NCBI GenBank assembly: GCA_958295955.1
Contig: OY282420.1
Coordinates: 648,236 to 712,235, forward strand
DNA: 64,000 bases
Direction of reading: 5' to 3'
Source of the DNA: an uncultured Bryobacterales bacterium
GTDB taxonomy: Bacteria > Acidobacteriota > Terriglobia > Bryobacterales > UBA6623
Part shown: piece by piece, positions 8,644 to 16,581 of the stretch
Position numbering within the stretch: the first letter of the stretch is position 1
Layout: every line of letters begins with the position of its first letter
The notes under the pieces: model-generated
Databases searched by the model: none
The model's input: only the letters and a program-made list of their open reading frames with translations
Told to the model about the DNA's origin: nothing
Position numbers and translations under genes: made by a program

Positions 8644-10225
8644 TCAATTGCCAAGTGGTGGGTAAAGTTCGATTGGCTCACCCGGGGTCAAATCCAGCCC
8701 TTGCAGATCCGGGTAGTCCGGGGCATACCGATAAGCGCGGTACACATGATTGACCTGTCGTCCCGCATTAGACAGCACCGACTCGCCTTGACGCAAAGGG
8801 CCGTTTCTAGTCATAGGGTTGATGTATTTCCAAACCGTTTTGCCGGCCGGCGTTACTTCGAAAAACGTACCGTGTGCCCCATCGCAAATGAAAGTGTTTC
8901 CGTTGGGCAGCCGTTGCATCCCTGAGATATAACCGGCGAAAAAGTCGCTGGGCGTTGGGGCGGTATAAACCCATACCGGTTTGACCGGAGGATAAGCCAA
9001 GCCGGGATTCAGCCGATAGTTGACCCCGTCCACCGGCGGAGCAATCTCATCTATCGATGAATAACCACGCTGTAAACCCGAGAACTCGGCGCCATTGTTG
9101 AAAATGAGGATGTTTCCGGCGCCCGGCAGGCCGGGGGCAATCCATTGGATATTATGCTGCCCGAAGAGTTGCTGGTCATCGGGAGTCCCGGCGCGATAGG
9201 CTTGCGGGTTACCCCAGCGGTACAGCAGATCGCCCCCCTTTCCGCCCTTTCCGCCGCTGTGGCCGGCCGCTTCTGCCGTAGTGGTGCTGTGGTCGATAAT
9301 CCACACTTCGCCGAAATGATGGGCCGATAGTATGATCTGATCCAATTCCGGGTTATAGTCTATTGCATTGCTATGTATCCAGTCCGTCGAGGCCACCATG
9401 TAGATGGATGTCCCGGGAAGGCGGAAATTAAGGTCAATCAACTCTGGATGCTTGGCCACCTTCCCGTAATTCGCCTTGCTCGTGTCAAAGTCTTGAATCA
9501 GATGATCCCACGCCGACCATTCCCAGACAATTTCGCAGTTTGCCGGCCCGGTGATTTTGACCTCAACAATATACGGCGCAATCAAGTTATCAGTGTCGAT
9601 GGAGTCCGGGTTTAAGCCGGCGGCGGCGGCCTCCTTTGCCGTTTTAAATTGCCGTGACAACAGCAGTACATTCCCGTTGGGCATTTTAAGGGCGTCATGA
9701 TGCAGACTGCCCTGAGCGCACTCCCAAAGGGTGTTCCCGTTGCGGTCAACTTCCCTCACACGGGGGTGGTCGGGAGCATCGAAGTCCGAACGAGGGAAAG
9801 TCAGCTTATCATTTTCCTGCTCAAGCAACAGCAGATTTCCATTCTCAAGCAACCTTGTGAATTTGGCATTAACATCCAACTCCCATCTATGAACCACTCG
9901 CCCCTGATTATCAATCAGGTAAATTGTATTGGCGTTGGGTTTATTAAATAAAGTATAGCCTCCAAATGCCTCCCGCTCGTTGAGGATTAATCCGACCGTT
10001 TTGGCGGTAGACGTCAGATTAAAGGGAGGATCTGGGGTAACAATTGGCGCCGCTGTCCTGCTACAGGCTGGCAGTGAAGCTATTGCTATGCCATATATAG
10101 CGGCAATCAGGCGTGCCTTTCCTGTTGCGTCGCGCGGGGAATTTTTCGGGGGGGGGGGGGGGGGGTATCGTGGGGTCTTGCTCTATAGCAAGGCGCCCAT
10201 CTATGGCGCAATTTTTCTTTGTCAT
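8644..10225 (-). pseudogene. Aryl-sulfotransferase-like lipoprotein, copy 2, frame broken at an 18-G tract
   Basis: The ATG at 10225 (GTTATGACAAAG context, as in copies 1 and 3) is out of frame with the rest because the G tract at 10148-10165 has 18 bases. Copy 3 has 8, and a count of 2 modulo 3 is needed for the frame to be open. Downstream the frame is intact: lipobox SLPAC, then ~417 residues from the internal ATG at 9897 to the stop, with all propeller motifs of copies 1 and 3. With 17 or 20 G the full lipoprotein would be restored. In the open downstream frame a TAG lies just before the tract and no ATG or GTG lies between the tract and the lipobox. It is either switched off by phase variation, a true pseudogene, or a sequencing error in a homopolymer. 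A loop insertion (LTFPRSDFDAPDHP region) distinguishes it from copy 1. Confidence 0.75.
10148..10165. repeat. Homopolymer of 18 G (18 C on the coding strand)
   Basis: A run of exactly 18 G in codons ~20-26 of sulfotransferase copy 2. The equivalent place has 8 G in copy 3 (12693-12700) and two 6-G runs in copy 1 (7702-7718). Such tracts in the 5' part of surface-protein genes are classic slipped-strand phase switches; they are also prone to sequencing and assembly error. Confidence 0.9.
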
Positions 10226-10252
10226 AACCTTTCTTCCTCGTCTTTAATTTAG

Positions 10253-10391
10253 ATATTTTGCGGACGAGTTCGCGCATCCAATCCCGATCCTCCGGGGCGA
10301 CATCGAGGAGGCCGATGAAGGGAGGAGCGTTTGCCGCTTCGAGCTTTTCGCGGAGCTTGCTCTCGAACTCTTGCAGCGACGCCCCATGCAC
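10253..10391 (-). pseudogene. 5' fragment of the 1091-codon gene, copy 3
   Basis: About 41 codons of the helicase-partner gene are repeated again, with GGAGAA before GTG 10391, and they fuse into the leader of sulfotransferase copy 2. The fused frame runs 94 codons and crosses the 18-G tract in a different frame from the sulfotransferase. Confidence 0.8.
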
Positions 10392-10428
10392 AGGTTCTCC
10401 AATATACCAGAAAGCCGCCCCGCGAGCA

Positions 10429-10883
10429 CTACCCGTGCGAGGCGTGGGTGCAGGCGAAGGTGGCGGGGACGCCGTCTTTGTTCAACTCGTCGATGCCGAT
10501 TTTCGAGGTGTAGTAGCCCTCGACCGTCAGGCGCTTGAAGAACTCCGCGCCGGTCTTCAACTCCGGGTCTTCGGCGCCGTCCAGGGATTCCAGAATCGCC
10601 GTCCGGCGGGCTTCGCTCAGCTTCACGAACGGCGCGCCGTGCTTGTCGATCGCATAGCCGTCGAGCCGACCCAACGCCTGCAGAAAGGCGTGGCCGCGAT
10701 CTTCTTCGACATCGTGGAGCATCAGGTCGATGTACTCGTTGACCTTCGCCGCCTTGGCGCCGGGGGTGTCGGTTGCGGGGACGATGAGCTCGGTCAGGAC
10801 GATCACGGTCTCGTTCTGGTGCGCGTCGAAAAGCAGCGGGATCCACGGCTCCGCGGCGGTTGCCGCCGCGGCCGGCGCGGCGG
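10429..10883 (-). pseudogene. Gluconate 2-dehydrogenase subunit 3-like gene lacking its signal peptide, copy 3
   Basis: This is the longest of the broken copies: it matches the intact gene from about AAEPW (mature region) to the stop, including LIVPATDTPGAKAAKVNEYI. Homology is lost at 10883, where the intact gene goes on into its Tat signal. The frame stays open upstream to 11076, but that part is array trailer sequence, so an export signal is missing. A cytoplasmic product is possible but unlikely to be functional. Confidence 0.75.
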
Positions 10884-11179
10884 AGGAATTGCTGGAATGG
10901 CGGCGGCAAAGGGCGTGGTCGGCGCCGATGGGCGGGCGGCAATCGGACAGTGAGATGAGCGACGAGCATGTTCCCCGGCAAGGTCGTGACGCACGCGGGC
11001 TTCCGACCTCGACTTCCGGACCATCTCGCGCACCAACAGCCTGCGATTTCTGGAGCGCGAACCGGTCAGCCCGCACCGCGCCGCCAAGTCATCCTTCCGG
11101 CAGCGTTAACCCGCCGATTGCACGGCAATGTGGGGACGGGGAGCAGCAATCCAAAATAATCGGAGCAGGCAAAAAGCCC

Positions 11180-12760
11180 TCAATTGCCAAGTGGCGGGTA
11201 AAGCTCGATTGGCTCACCCGGGGTCAAATCCAGCCCTTGCAGACCCGGGTACTCCGGGGCATACCGATAAGCGCGGAACACATGATTGACCTGTCGTTGT
11301 CGTTCTGCATTAAACAGTTCAAACGGCGCCGACTCGCCTTGACGCAAAGGGCCGTTTCCGGTCAGGGGGTTGATGTATTTCCAAACCGTTTTTCCGGCCG
11401 GAGTTACCTCGAAAAGCGTACCGTGTACCCCATCGCAAATGAAAGTGTTTCCGTTGGGAAGCCGTTGCATTCCTGATATTTGATAGGAGAAAAAGTCGCT
11501 GGGTGTTGCCGCAGTATAAACCCATACCGGTTCTACCGGAGAATAAGCCAAGCCGGGATCCAGCCGATAGTTGACCCCGTCCACCGGCGGAACAATCTCA
11601 TCTACCGATGAATAACCACGCCAGAAATCCGAGAACTCGGCGCCATTGTTGAAAATGAGGATGTTTCCGGCGCCCGGCAGGCCGGGGGCAATCCATGGGA
11701 TATTATGCTGCCAGAAGAGTTGTTGGTCATCGGGAGTCCCGGCGCGATAGGCTTGCGGGTTACCCCAGCGGTACAGCAGGTCGCCCCCCTTGCCGCCCTT
11801 TCCGCCGCTGTGGCCGGCCGCCTCTGTCGTGGTGGTGCTGTGGTCGATAATCCAAACTTCGCTGAAATGACGGGGCGATAGTATGATCTGATCCAATTCC
11901 GGGTTATAATCTATTCCATTGCTATGTATCCAGTCCGACGGGGCCGTGTAGGTGGATAGCTCGGAAAGGCGGAAATTAAGGTCAATCAACTCTGGATGCT
12001 CGGCCACCTTCCCGTAATTCGCCTTGCTCGTGTCAAAGTCTTGAATCAGATGATCCCACGCCGACCATTCCCAGACAATTTCGCAGTTTGCCGGCCCGGT
12101 GGGTTTGGCTTCAACAATATGCGACGCCATCAAGCCATCAGGGTCGATGAAGTCCGGGTTTGCTCCGGCGGCTTCGGCCTCCTTTGCCGTTTTATATTGC
12201 CGTGACAGCAGCAGTACATTCCCGTTGGGCATTTTAAGGGCGTCATGATGCATACTGCCCTGAGCGCACTCCCAAAGGGTGTTCCCGTTGCGGTCAACTT
12301 CCCTCACACGGCGGCGGTCAACTTCCTTCACATAGCGGCCGGGCGCACCGGAGGCTTTAGGAGAGGGGAAAGTCAGAAGATTTCCATTCTCAAGCAACCT
12401 TGCAAACAGGACAGGGGCGCCAAACTCCCATTTATAAACCACTCGCCCTTGATTATCAATCAGGTAAGTCGTCTTGCTGTTTTGTCTATTCAATAAAGTA
12501 TAGCCCCCAAATGCCTCCGGCTCGTTGAAGATTAATCCGACCGTTTTGGCGGTAGATGTCGAGTTAAGGGAGGATTCTGGGGTAACAATTGGCTCCGCCG
12601 TCCTGTTACAGGCTAGCAGTGAAGCTATTGCTACGCCATATATAGCAGCAATCCGGCGCGCCTTGCCTGTTGCGCCGTGCGGGGAATTTTTCGGGGGGGG
12701 TATCGTGCGGTCTTGCTCTACAGCAAGGCACCCATCTATGGCGCAATCTTTCTTTGTCAT
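11180..12760 (-). CDS. Aryl-sulfotransferase-like lipoprotein, copy 3 (526 aa)
   Basis: Full-length paralogue of the copy at 6246-7778, with the same N-terminal lipobox (ASLLACN), propeller motifs and HSNGIDYNPELDQIILSPRH block. An 8-G tract at 12693-12700 leaves the frame open. It differs from the others at three length-variable loops: an extra LTFPSPKASGAPGRYVKEVD segment that creates an adjoining partial repeat of VREVDR, a changed segment before DWIHSN, and an FELFNAERQRQ insertion near the C-terminus. It is expected to be a periplasmic or outer-membrane-anchored sulfotransferase-like protein of unknown substrate. The upstream 1091 fragment has lost its start codon, so any leader translation present in copies 1 and 2 is gone here. 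Intact and probably expressed. Confidence 0.8.
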   Translation of the reverse strand: MTKKDCAIDGCLAVEQDRTIPPPKNSPHGATGKARRIAAIYGVAIASLLACNRTAEPIVTPESSLNSTSTAKTVGLIFNEPEAFGGYTLLNRQNSKTTYLIDNQGRVVYKWEFGAPVLFARLLENGNLLTFPSPKASGAPGRYVKEVDRRRVREVDRNGNTLWECAQGSMHHDALKMPNGNVLLLSRQYKTAKEAEAAGANPDFIDPDGLMASHIVEAKPTGPANCEIVWEWSAWDHLIQDFDTSKANYGKVAEHPELIDLNFRLSELSTYTAPSDWIHSNGIDYNPELDQIILSPRHFSEVWIIDHSTTTTEAAGHSGGKGGKGGDLLYRWGNPQAYRAGTPDDQQLFWQHNIPWIAPGLPGAGNILIFNNGAEFSDFWRGYSSVDEIVPPVDGVNYRLDPGLAYSPVEPVWVYTAATPSDFFSYQISGMQRLPNGNTFICDGVHGTLFEVTPAGKTVWKYINPLTGNGPLRQGESAPFELFNAERQRQVNHVFRAYRYAPEYPGLQGLDLTPGEPIELYPPLGN

Positions 12761-12789
12761 AACCTTTCTTGCTCACCATTAATTTAGAT

Positions 12790-12917
12790 GTTTTGCGGAT
12801 GAGTTCGCGTATCCAACCCCGATCCTCCGGGGCGACATCGAGGAGGCCGATGAAGGGAAGAGCGTTCGCCGCTTCGAGCTTTTCGCGGAGCTTGCCATCG
12901 AATCCTTGCAGTGGCGC
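12790..12917 (-). pseudogene. 5' fragment of the 1091-codon gene, copy 4, start codon deleted
   Basis: The same 5' segment as in the other repeats, but about 35 bp covering the GTG start and the usual 37-bp spacer are deleted. The fragment now abuts the stop codon of the intact subunit-3 gene almost directly. Confidence 0.75.
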
Positions 12918-12926
12918 CCGCGAGCG

Positions 12927-13478
12927 CTACCCGTGCGAGACGTGGGTGCAGGCGAAGGTGGCGGGGACGCCGTCTTTGTTCAGCTCGTCGATGCCGATTT
13001 TCGAGGTGTAGTAGCCCTCGACCGTCAGGCGCTTGAGGCGCTTGAAGAACTCCGCGCCGGTCTTCAACTCCGGGTCTTTGGCGCCGTCCAGGGATTCCAG
13101 AATCGCCGTCCGGCGGGCTTCGCTCAGCTTCACGAACGGCGCGCCGTGCTTGTCGATCGCGTAGCCGTCGAGCCAGCCCAACGCCTGCAGAAAGGCGTGG
13201 CCGCGATCTTCCGCGACATCGTGGAGCATTAGGTCGATGTACTCGTTGACCTTCGCCGCCTTGGCGCCGGGGGTGTCGGTTGCGGGGACGATGAGCTCGG
13301 TCAGGACGATCACGGTCTCGTTCTGGTGCGCGTCGAAAAGCAGCGGGCTCCACGGCTCCGCGGCGGTCGCCGCCGCGGCCGGCGCGGCGGCTATGTGCGT
13401 GACCAGCGGCGCCGCCGGAGCAGCGGCCGCCGCGCCGGTTCCAACGAGCGCGGTGCGGATCAAATCGCGTCTGTTCAT
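12927..13478 (-). CDS. Gluconate 2-dehydrogenase subunit 3 family protein, Tat-exported (183 aa)
   Basis: This is the only intact copy in the window. The start is ATG 13478, which has GGAG eight bases upstream; an in-frame start at 13493 would add five residues. The N-terminus MNRRDLIRTALVGTG followed by a long Ala-rich stretch is a twin-arginine signal. The mature part (LIVPATDTPGAKAAKVNEYI, LMLHDVAEDRG, FVKLSEARRTAILESLDG) matches the small subunit that accompanies GMC-type membrane dehydrogenases. The usual GMC oxidoreductase partner is not visible, so its enzyme may be encoded elsewhere. It lies 41 bp after the universal stress gene on the same strand and may be the last gene of that operon. 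Part of it was copied three times into the array to its left. Confidence 0.85.
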   Translation of the reverse strand: MNRRDLIRTALVGTGAAAAAPAAPLVTHIAAAPAAAATAAEPWSPLLFDAHQNETVIVLTELIVPATDTPGAKAAKVNEYIDLMLHDVAEDRGHAFLQALGWLDGYAIDKHGAPFVKLSEARRTAILESLDGAKDPELKTGAEFFKRLKRLTVEGYYTSKIGIDELNKDGVPATFACTHVSHG

Positions 13479-13519
13479 TGCAGTCTCCGGCAAGCGCCTA
13501 TTGTAACGGATGCGCCGAG

Positions 13520-14425
13520 TCAGTTGAAATGCGGCGCATCCCGCCGGAAGGTGCGGCCGAGCAGCGTTTCCAGCAGGCCGAGCTTGGCGCCGAAATGCTT
13601 GACGATCAAGACGGGGGTGCGCGCCTCGACGATCACGCCCTCGGTGACGCTGCCCAGCAGAATCGCCGCTGAACGGCTGCGGCCTCTGGTCGAGATGACC
13701 TTCAAGTCCACCTTTTCGTCCTCGGCGACCTTATGGATCGTAGCCGCGATGCGCTCCGACTCGACGAATACCGGCCGCGGCTCGACGCCGTGGAGATTGA
13801 CCGGAGCGACAAACCGCTCGTAGGCATCCTCCTCCATGCCGCAGACCAGCGGAATCGCTTCCTCGTAAGTAATGACCGCCACCGCGTGATAGACGTGCAA
13901 GGCGATGCACTCGGCTGCTCCGGCGCGCGCCGTGAGATCGGCGGCGACCGTGAGCGCGTCGGCGGAATGCTCGGAAAAATCCACCGGCGCCAGCACCCGG
14001 CCGATGCGCGGCTCGGAACCGTCCGGCACGACCCACACCGAGCAAGCCGCCTTCATCGTCAAACGCCGGATCAGGGCGTTGCGCCCCGGCCGGCCGTCGG
14101 ACCTGTGGCCCAGCAAGATGAGATCGACATGCTGTCCGGCGGCGAACGACAGCAGCCCGTCGATCAGCGGGCCTCTGAGAACGTGAAAGCGCCGCTCGAC
14201 ATTTGCGGACACGTCCTGAAAATGCTCCTGCACAAGCTGTTGAAGCTCACCCACGACTGCGTCGTGAGAGCTCTGTTTGACGCTGTCGGGCGCAGCGCCC
14301 TGGATATGCACGAAGCTGATTTGGTCCGGCTCTCCGAGCCGCGCGGCCATTGCCGCGTAGCGGATCAGGCTGCGGTCCTGTTCCGTTTTCGTCAAAGCGA
14401 CCATGAAGTGTCGAAAGCGTTTCAT
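13520..14425 (-). CDS. Tandem-domain universal stress protein (301 aa)
   Basis: Two UspA-like domains: residues ~1-140 (MKRFRHFMVALTKTEQDRSL, then LILLGHRSDGRPGRNALIRR) and ~145-300 (GRVLAPVDFSEHSADAL, then VISTRGRSRSAAILLGSVTEGV). The second keeps a GRSRS...GS pattern like the ATP-binding loop of Usp proteins. The ATG at 14425 has GGGAGG upstream. It follows the SulP gene after 28 bp, so it is in one operon with the transporter and carbonic anhydrase. A regulatory or stress-protective role on the transporter is inference from context; Usp genes often sit beside SulP transporters. Confidence 0.9.
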   Translation of the reverse strand: MKRFRHFMVALTKTEQDRSLIRYAAMAARLGEPDQISFVHIQGAAPDSVKQSSHDAVVGELQQLVQEHFQDVSANVERRFHVLRGPLIDGLLSFAAGQHVDLILLGHRSDGRPGRNALIRRLTMKAACSVWVVPDGSEPRIGRVLAPVDFSEHSADALTVAADLTARAGAAECIALHVYHAVAVITYEEAIPLVCGMEEDAYERFVAPVNLHGVEPRPVFVESERIAATIHKVAEDEKVDLKVISTRGRSRSAAILLGSVTEGVIVEARTPVLIVKHFGAKLGLLETLLGRTFRRDAPHFN

Positions 14426-14453
14426 TGCAATTGCCTCCCGTTGTTTTTTCGTC

Positions 14454-15803
14454 TTACGCCGCCGCGGTTTCTTGCGGCCGGTCGAAGAACCGCCTGAGCA
14501 GCACGTAAACGGCCAATCCCAAGAGCACTCCGGACAGGAAGTCCTTCACGAACACCACAACCGCCGTCAGGATCATAAGGAAAATGTGAAACCCGTTCAT
14601 GCGCATGACGGTTTGGATTTCCTGCTTCTTGACCATGTTGAAGGCGATGTAGGCGAGAATGCCGCCGATGCAGGCCATGGGCACCTGATCCAGATGGGCG
14701 GCCAGGAAATAGACCATGGAAAGCTTCAAGCCGCAGTTCAGGATACCAGCCAGAGGGGTCACGCCGCCGACCTTGATGTTCGTCGCGGTGCGGGCCAGGG
14801 CGCCGGTGCAGGTGAAGCCGTTGAACAGCGGCGCGAATATGTTGACCATGCCCTGCCCGAACAGTTCCTTGTTGGGGTTGTAGGGCGTGCCCTTGTTTTC
14901 AGCCATGCGGTCGGCCATCTTCGAGCACAGCAGCGATTCGATGGCTGCTACGAAGACGACTGCGGCCGTGAAGTAAACCAGGCCGAACATATCGAAGTTC
15001 ATCTCCGACAGCTTGGGCAGCGTGAATTTGAAGAAATCGGAGGTTGGAATGGCGCCGTATTTATCTATGGAAGCGGTCAACCCCTGATCGTGCAGAATGG
15101 TTTCGTTGAGCAAGATCCCGAGCGCCACGGCGATCACCGGGCCCGGGATGTAAGCTGCATAACGCAGCAGATATTTGCAGAGCAGGAAGGTGCCGACCGC
15201 AATCAGCACGGCGTAGATATTGAACTGGTCGAAGTTGCTCCATATCGTGCTGATTTTTTGCAGGAAGGCATTGGGTATCTTGGCCGTCAAGCCCAACACG
15301 TCGCCGATCTGCGTGAAGGCGATGGTCAAAGCGATGCCGATGGTGAAGCCGACGACGATCGAGTGCGGCACCAGTCTGTTGATGAAGTCTCCCATTCCGC
15401 CCAAGCCCATGAATATGAGAATCACGCCGCCCAGCACGGAGCAAAGGATCAGAAAGTAGTAGCCGGCGATGTATTCCGGCGAACTTGGGTCGGTGCTTTC
15501 GTTGCCGTATTTGCTCATAATTGCGGCCAGTACCGGAATGTAGGCCGCCGTCGGCCCGTAAACCTGGTATTTTGAGCCGCCGAACAGCGCTCCCAGGAGG
15601 CAGGCGAGGGCGCCGGCGATGAGGCCGTGGACCGGATGCAGGCCGCTGGCGATGGCGAAGCCCATGTTCATGGGAATGGCCAGCATGGCCACGATCAAAC
15701 CGGCGGTGAAATCGCTGACAACGGTCTTTTTCCATCCCCGGCTCATGTCTTCGTAACGGCCGTCGGAGAACGGATTCAGAAACAACTTGATTCTGTCGAG
15801 CAT
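14454..15803 (-). CDS. SulP-family anion transporter without STAS domain (449 aa)
   Basis: A polytopic membrane protein with the SulP core: DFTAGLIVAMLAIPMNMGFA near residue 31, KYQVYGPTAAYIPVLAAI near 78, and GFTCTGALARTATNIKVGG, which corresponds to the conserved anion-site region. It ends at residue 449 straight after the last membrane segments, so the cytoplasmic STAS domain present in most SulP proteins (usually 500-600 residues) is missing. The start has AAGAGGAAA upstream. The preceding gene, 45 bp away, is a beta-carbonic anhydrase; that pairing (as in SulP-carbonic anhydrase neighbours or fusions and BicA-like systems) suggests bicarbonate as substrate. Sulfate uptake is the main alternative, of some interest because sulfotransferase-like genes lie nearby. 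Confidence 0.88.
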   Translation of the reverse strand: MLDRIKLFLNPFSDGRYEDMSRGWKKTVVSDFTAGLIVAMLAIPMNMGFAIASGLHPVHGLIAGALACLLGALFGGSKYQVYGPTAAYIPVLAAIMSKYGNESTDPSSPEYIAGYYFLILCSVLGGVILIFMGLGGMGDFINRLVPHSIVVGFTIGIALTIAFTQIGDVLGLTAKIPNAFLQKISTIWSNFDQFNIYAVLIAVGTFLLCKYLLRYAAYIPGPVIAVALGILLNETILHDQGLTASIDKYGAIPTSDFFKFTLPKLSEMNFDMFGLVYFTAAVVFVAAIESLLCSKMADRMAENKGTPYNPNKELFGQGMVNIFAPLFNGFTCTGALARTATNIKVGGVTPLAGILNCGLKLSMVYFLAAHLDQVPMACIGGILAYIAFNMVKKQEIQTVMRMNGFHIFLMILTAVVVFVKDFLSGVLLGLAVYVLLRRFFDRPQETAAA

Positions 15804-15848
15804 GTTGAATTTCCTCTTGGAATAGCTAAAAACTGTGCGCTGTTGCGT

Positions 15849-16502
15849 TTACGAGACGGCCGGCGGCTCGTTTGCCGCGGCCGCGCCGCCCGCGAGCGGG
15901 CTGAATGCCTTTCTGCTTGCGTCGTAGGCGAGGACGTTGCCGCTTTCGATCTCGTACACCCAGCCATGAAGCTGCAAGTTGCCGGCGGCCGTGCGCGCGG
16001 CGACGTAAGGATGGGTTTGCAGATTGGCCATCTGCTGCAAGACGTTGCGTTCGACGAGCGCGCCCAAACGCGCGTCGGGGGCGAGGCCGGGCTGCAGCGC
16101 ATCGACCGTCCGCAGCGGAGCCTCGGCATGCTTGAGCCAGCCGCGCACCTGCGGCAGGGCGTCGAGACCGGACGGGTTCATGGCGCCTTTCATGGCGCCG
16201 CAGCCGGTGTGTCCGCAGACGACGATGTGCCCGACCTCGAGCGCCGCAACGGCGTATTCCACTGAGGCCGACATGCCGTTGGCTTCCGCCGCGTGCGGCG
16301 GGACGATGTTGCCGGCGTTGCGGATGACGAACAGATCGCCCGGTTCGGTCTGCGTGATCAGGTTCGGCGCCACGCGCGAGTCGGAGCAGGTAATGAACAA
16401 GACCTCCGGCCATTGCCCTTTGGATAGCTTTTCCAGCAGTTCGCGCTTGGCGGGCACAACGGTTTTTTGAAATTTGCTGACCCCGTCGATGATTTTCTCC
16501 AT
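15849..16502 (-). CDS. Beta-class carbonic anhydrase (217 aa)
   Basis: Interconverts CO2 and bicarbonate. All active-site features are visible: zinc ligands Cys39 (ITCSDSR), His98 and Cys101 (VVCGHTGCGAMKGA), and the Asp41-Arg43 dyad. Length is normal for the class. The ATG at 16502 is chosen because AAGGGAGAAAGG lies just before it; a TTG seven codons upstream (16523) would put the ribosome site inside the gene. There is no signal peptide, so it is cytoplasmic. It is first in an operon with the SulP transporter and universal stress protein, consistent with supply of bicarbonate for carboxylation or for pH control. Confidence 0.93.
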   Translation of the reverse strand: MEKIIDGVSKFQKTVVPAKRELLEKLSKGQWPEVLFITCSDSRVAPNLITQTEPGDLFVIRNAGNIVPPHAAEANGMSASVEYAVAALEVGHIVVCGHTGCGAMKGAMNPSGLDALPQVRGWLKHAEAPLRTVDALQPGLAPDARLGALVERNVLQQMANLQTHPYVAARTAAGNLQLHGWVYEIESGNVLAYDASRKAFSPLAGGAAAANEPPAVS

Positions 16503-16581
16503 AACCTTTCTCCCTTGCTGCAAAAGCAGCTACAAATTTCCTGTGGATGCGCCGATCGACTGACGGACGATCGTTCAGGAT

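Larger units (their letters stand above)
5528..13493 (-). repeat. Tandem array of sulfotransferase / truncated-gene modules
   Basis: A direct repeat made of the 5' end of the 1091-codon gene, a conserved 37-nt spacer and the 3' part of a gluconate-2-dehydrogenase-subunit-3-like gene begins near 5528, 7808, 10253 and 12790. Between the repeats lie three copies of an aryl-sulfotransferase-like gene with a common trailer. Equivalent points are 2280-2535 bp apart. On the minus strand the order is intact subunit-3 gene, then (1091 fragment, sulfotransferase, trailer, broken subunit-3 gene) three times, then the intact 1091-codon gene. The subunit-3 copies become shorter from right to left. Copies differ by substitutions and indels, so the array is not a recent perfect duplication and not an assembly echo. 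No transposase, integrase or terminal inverted repeat is visible. Confidence 0.9.

Noticed and set aside
5528-13493. Array as an insertion sequence or CRISPR-like element
   Set aside because: No transposase, terminal inverted repeats or short regularly spaced repeats; the units are gene-sized modules.
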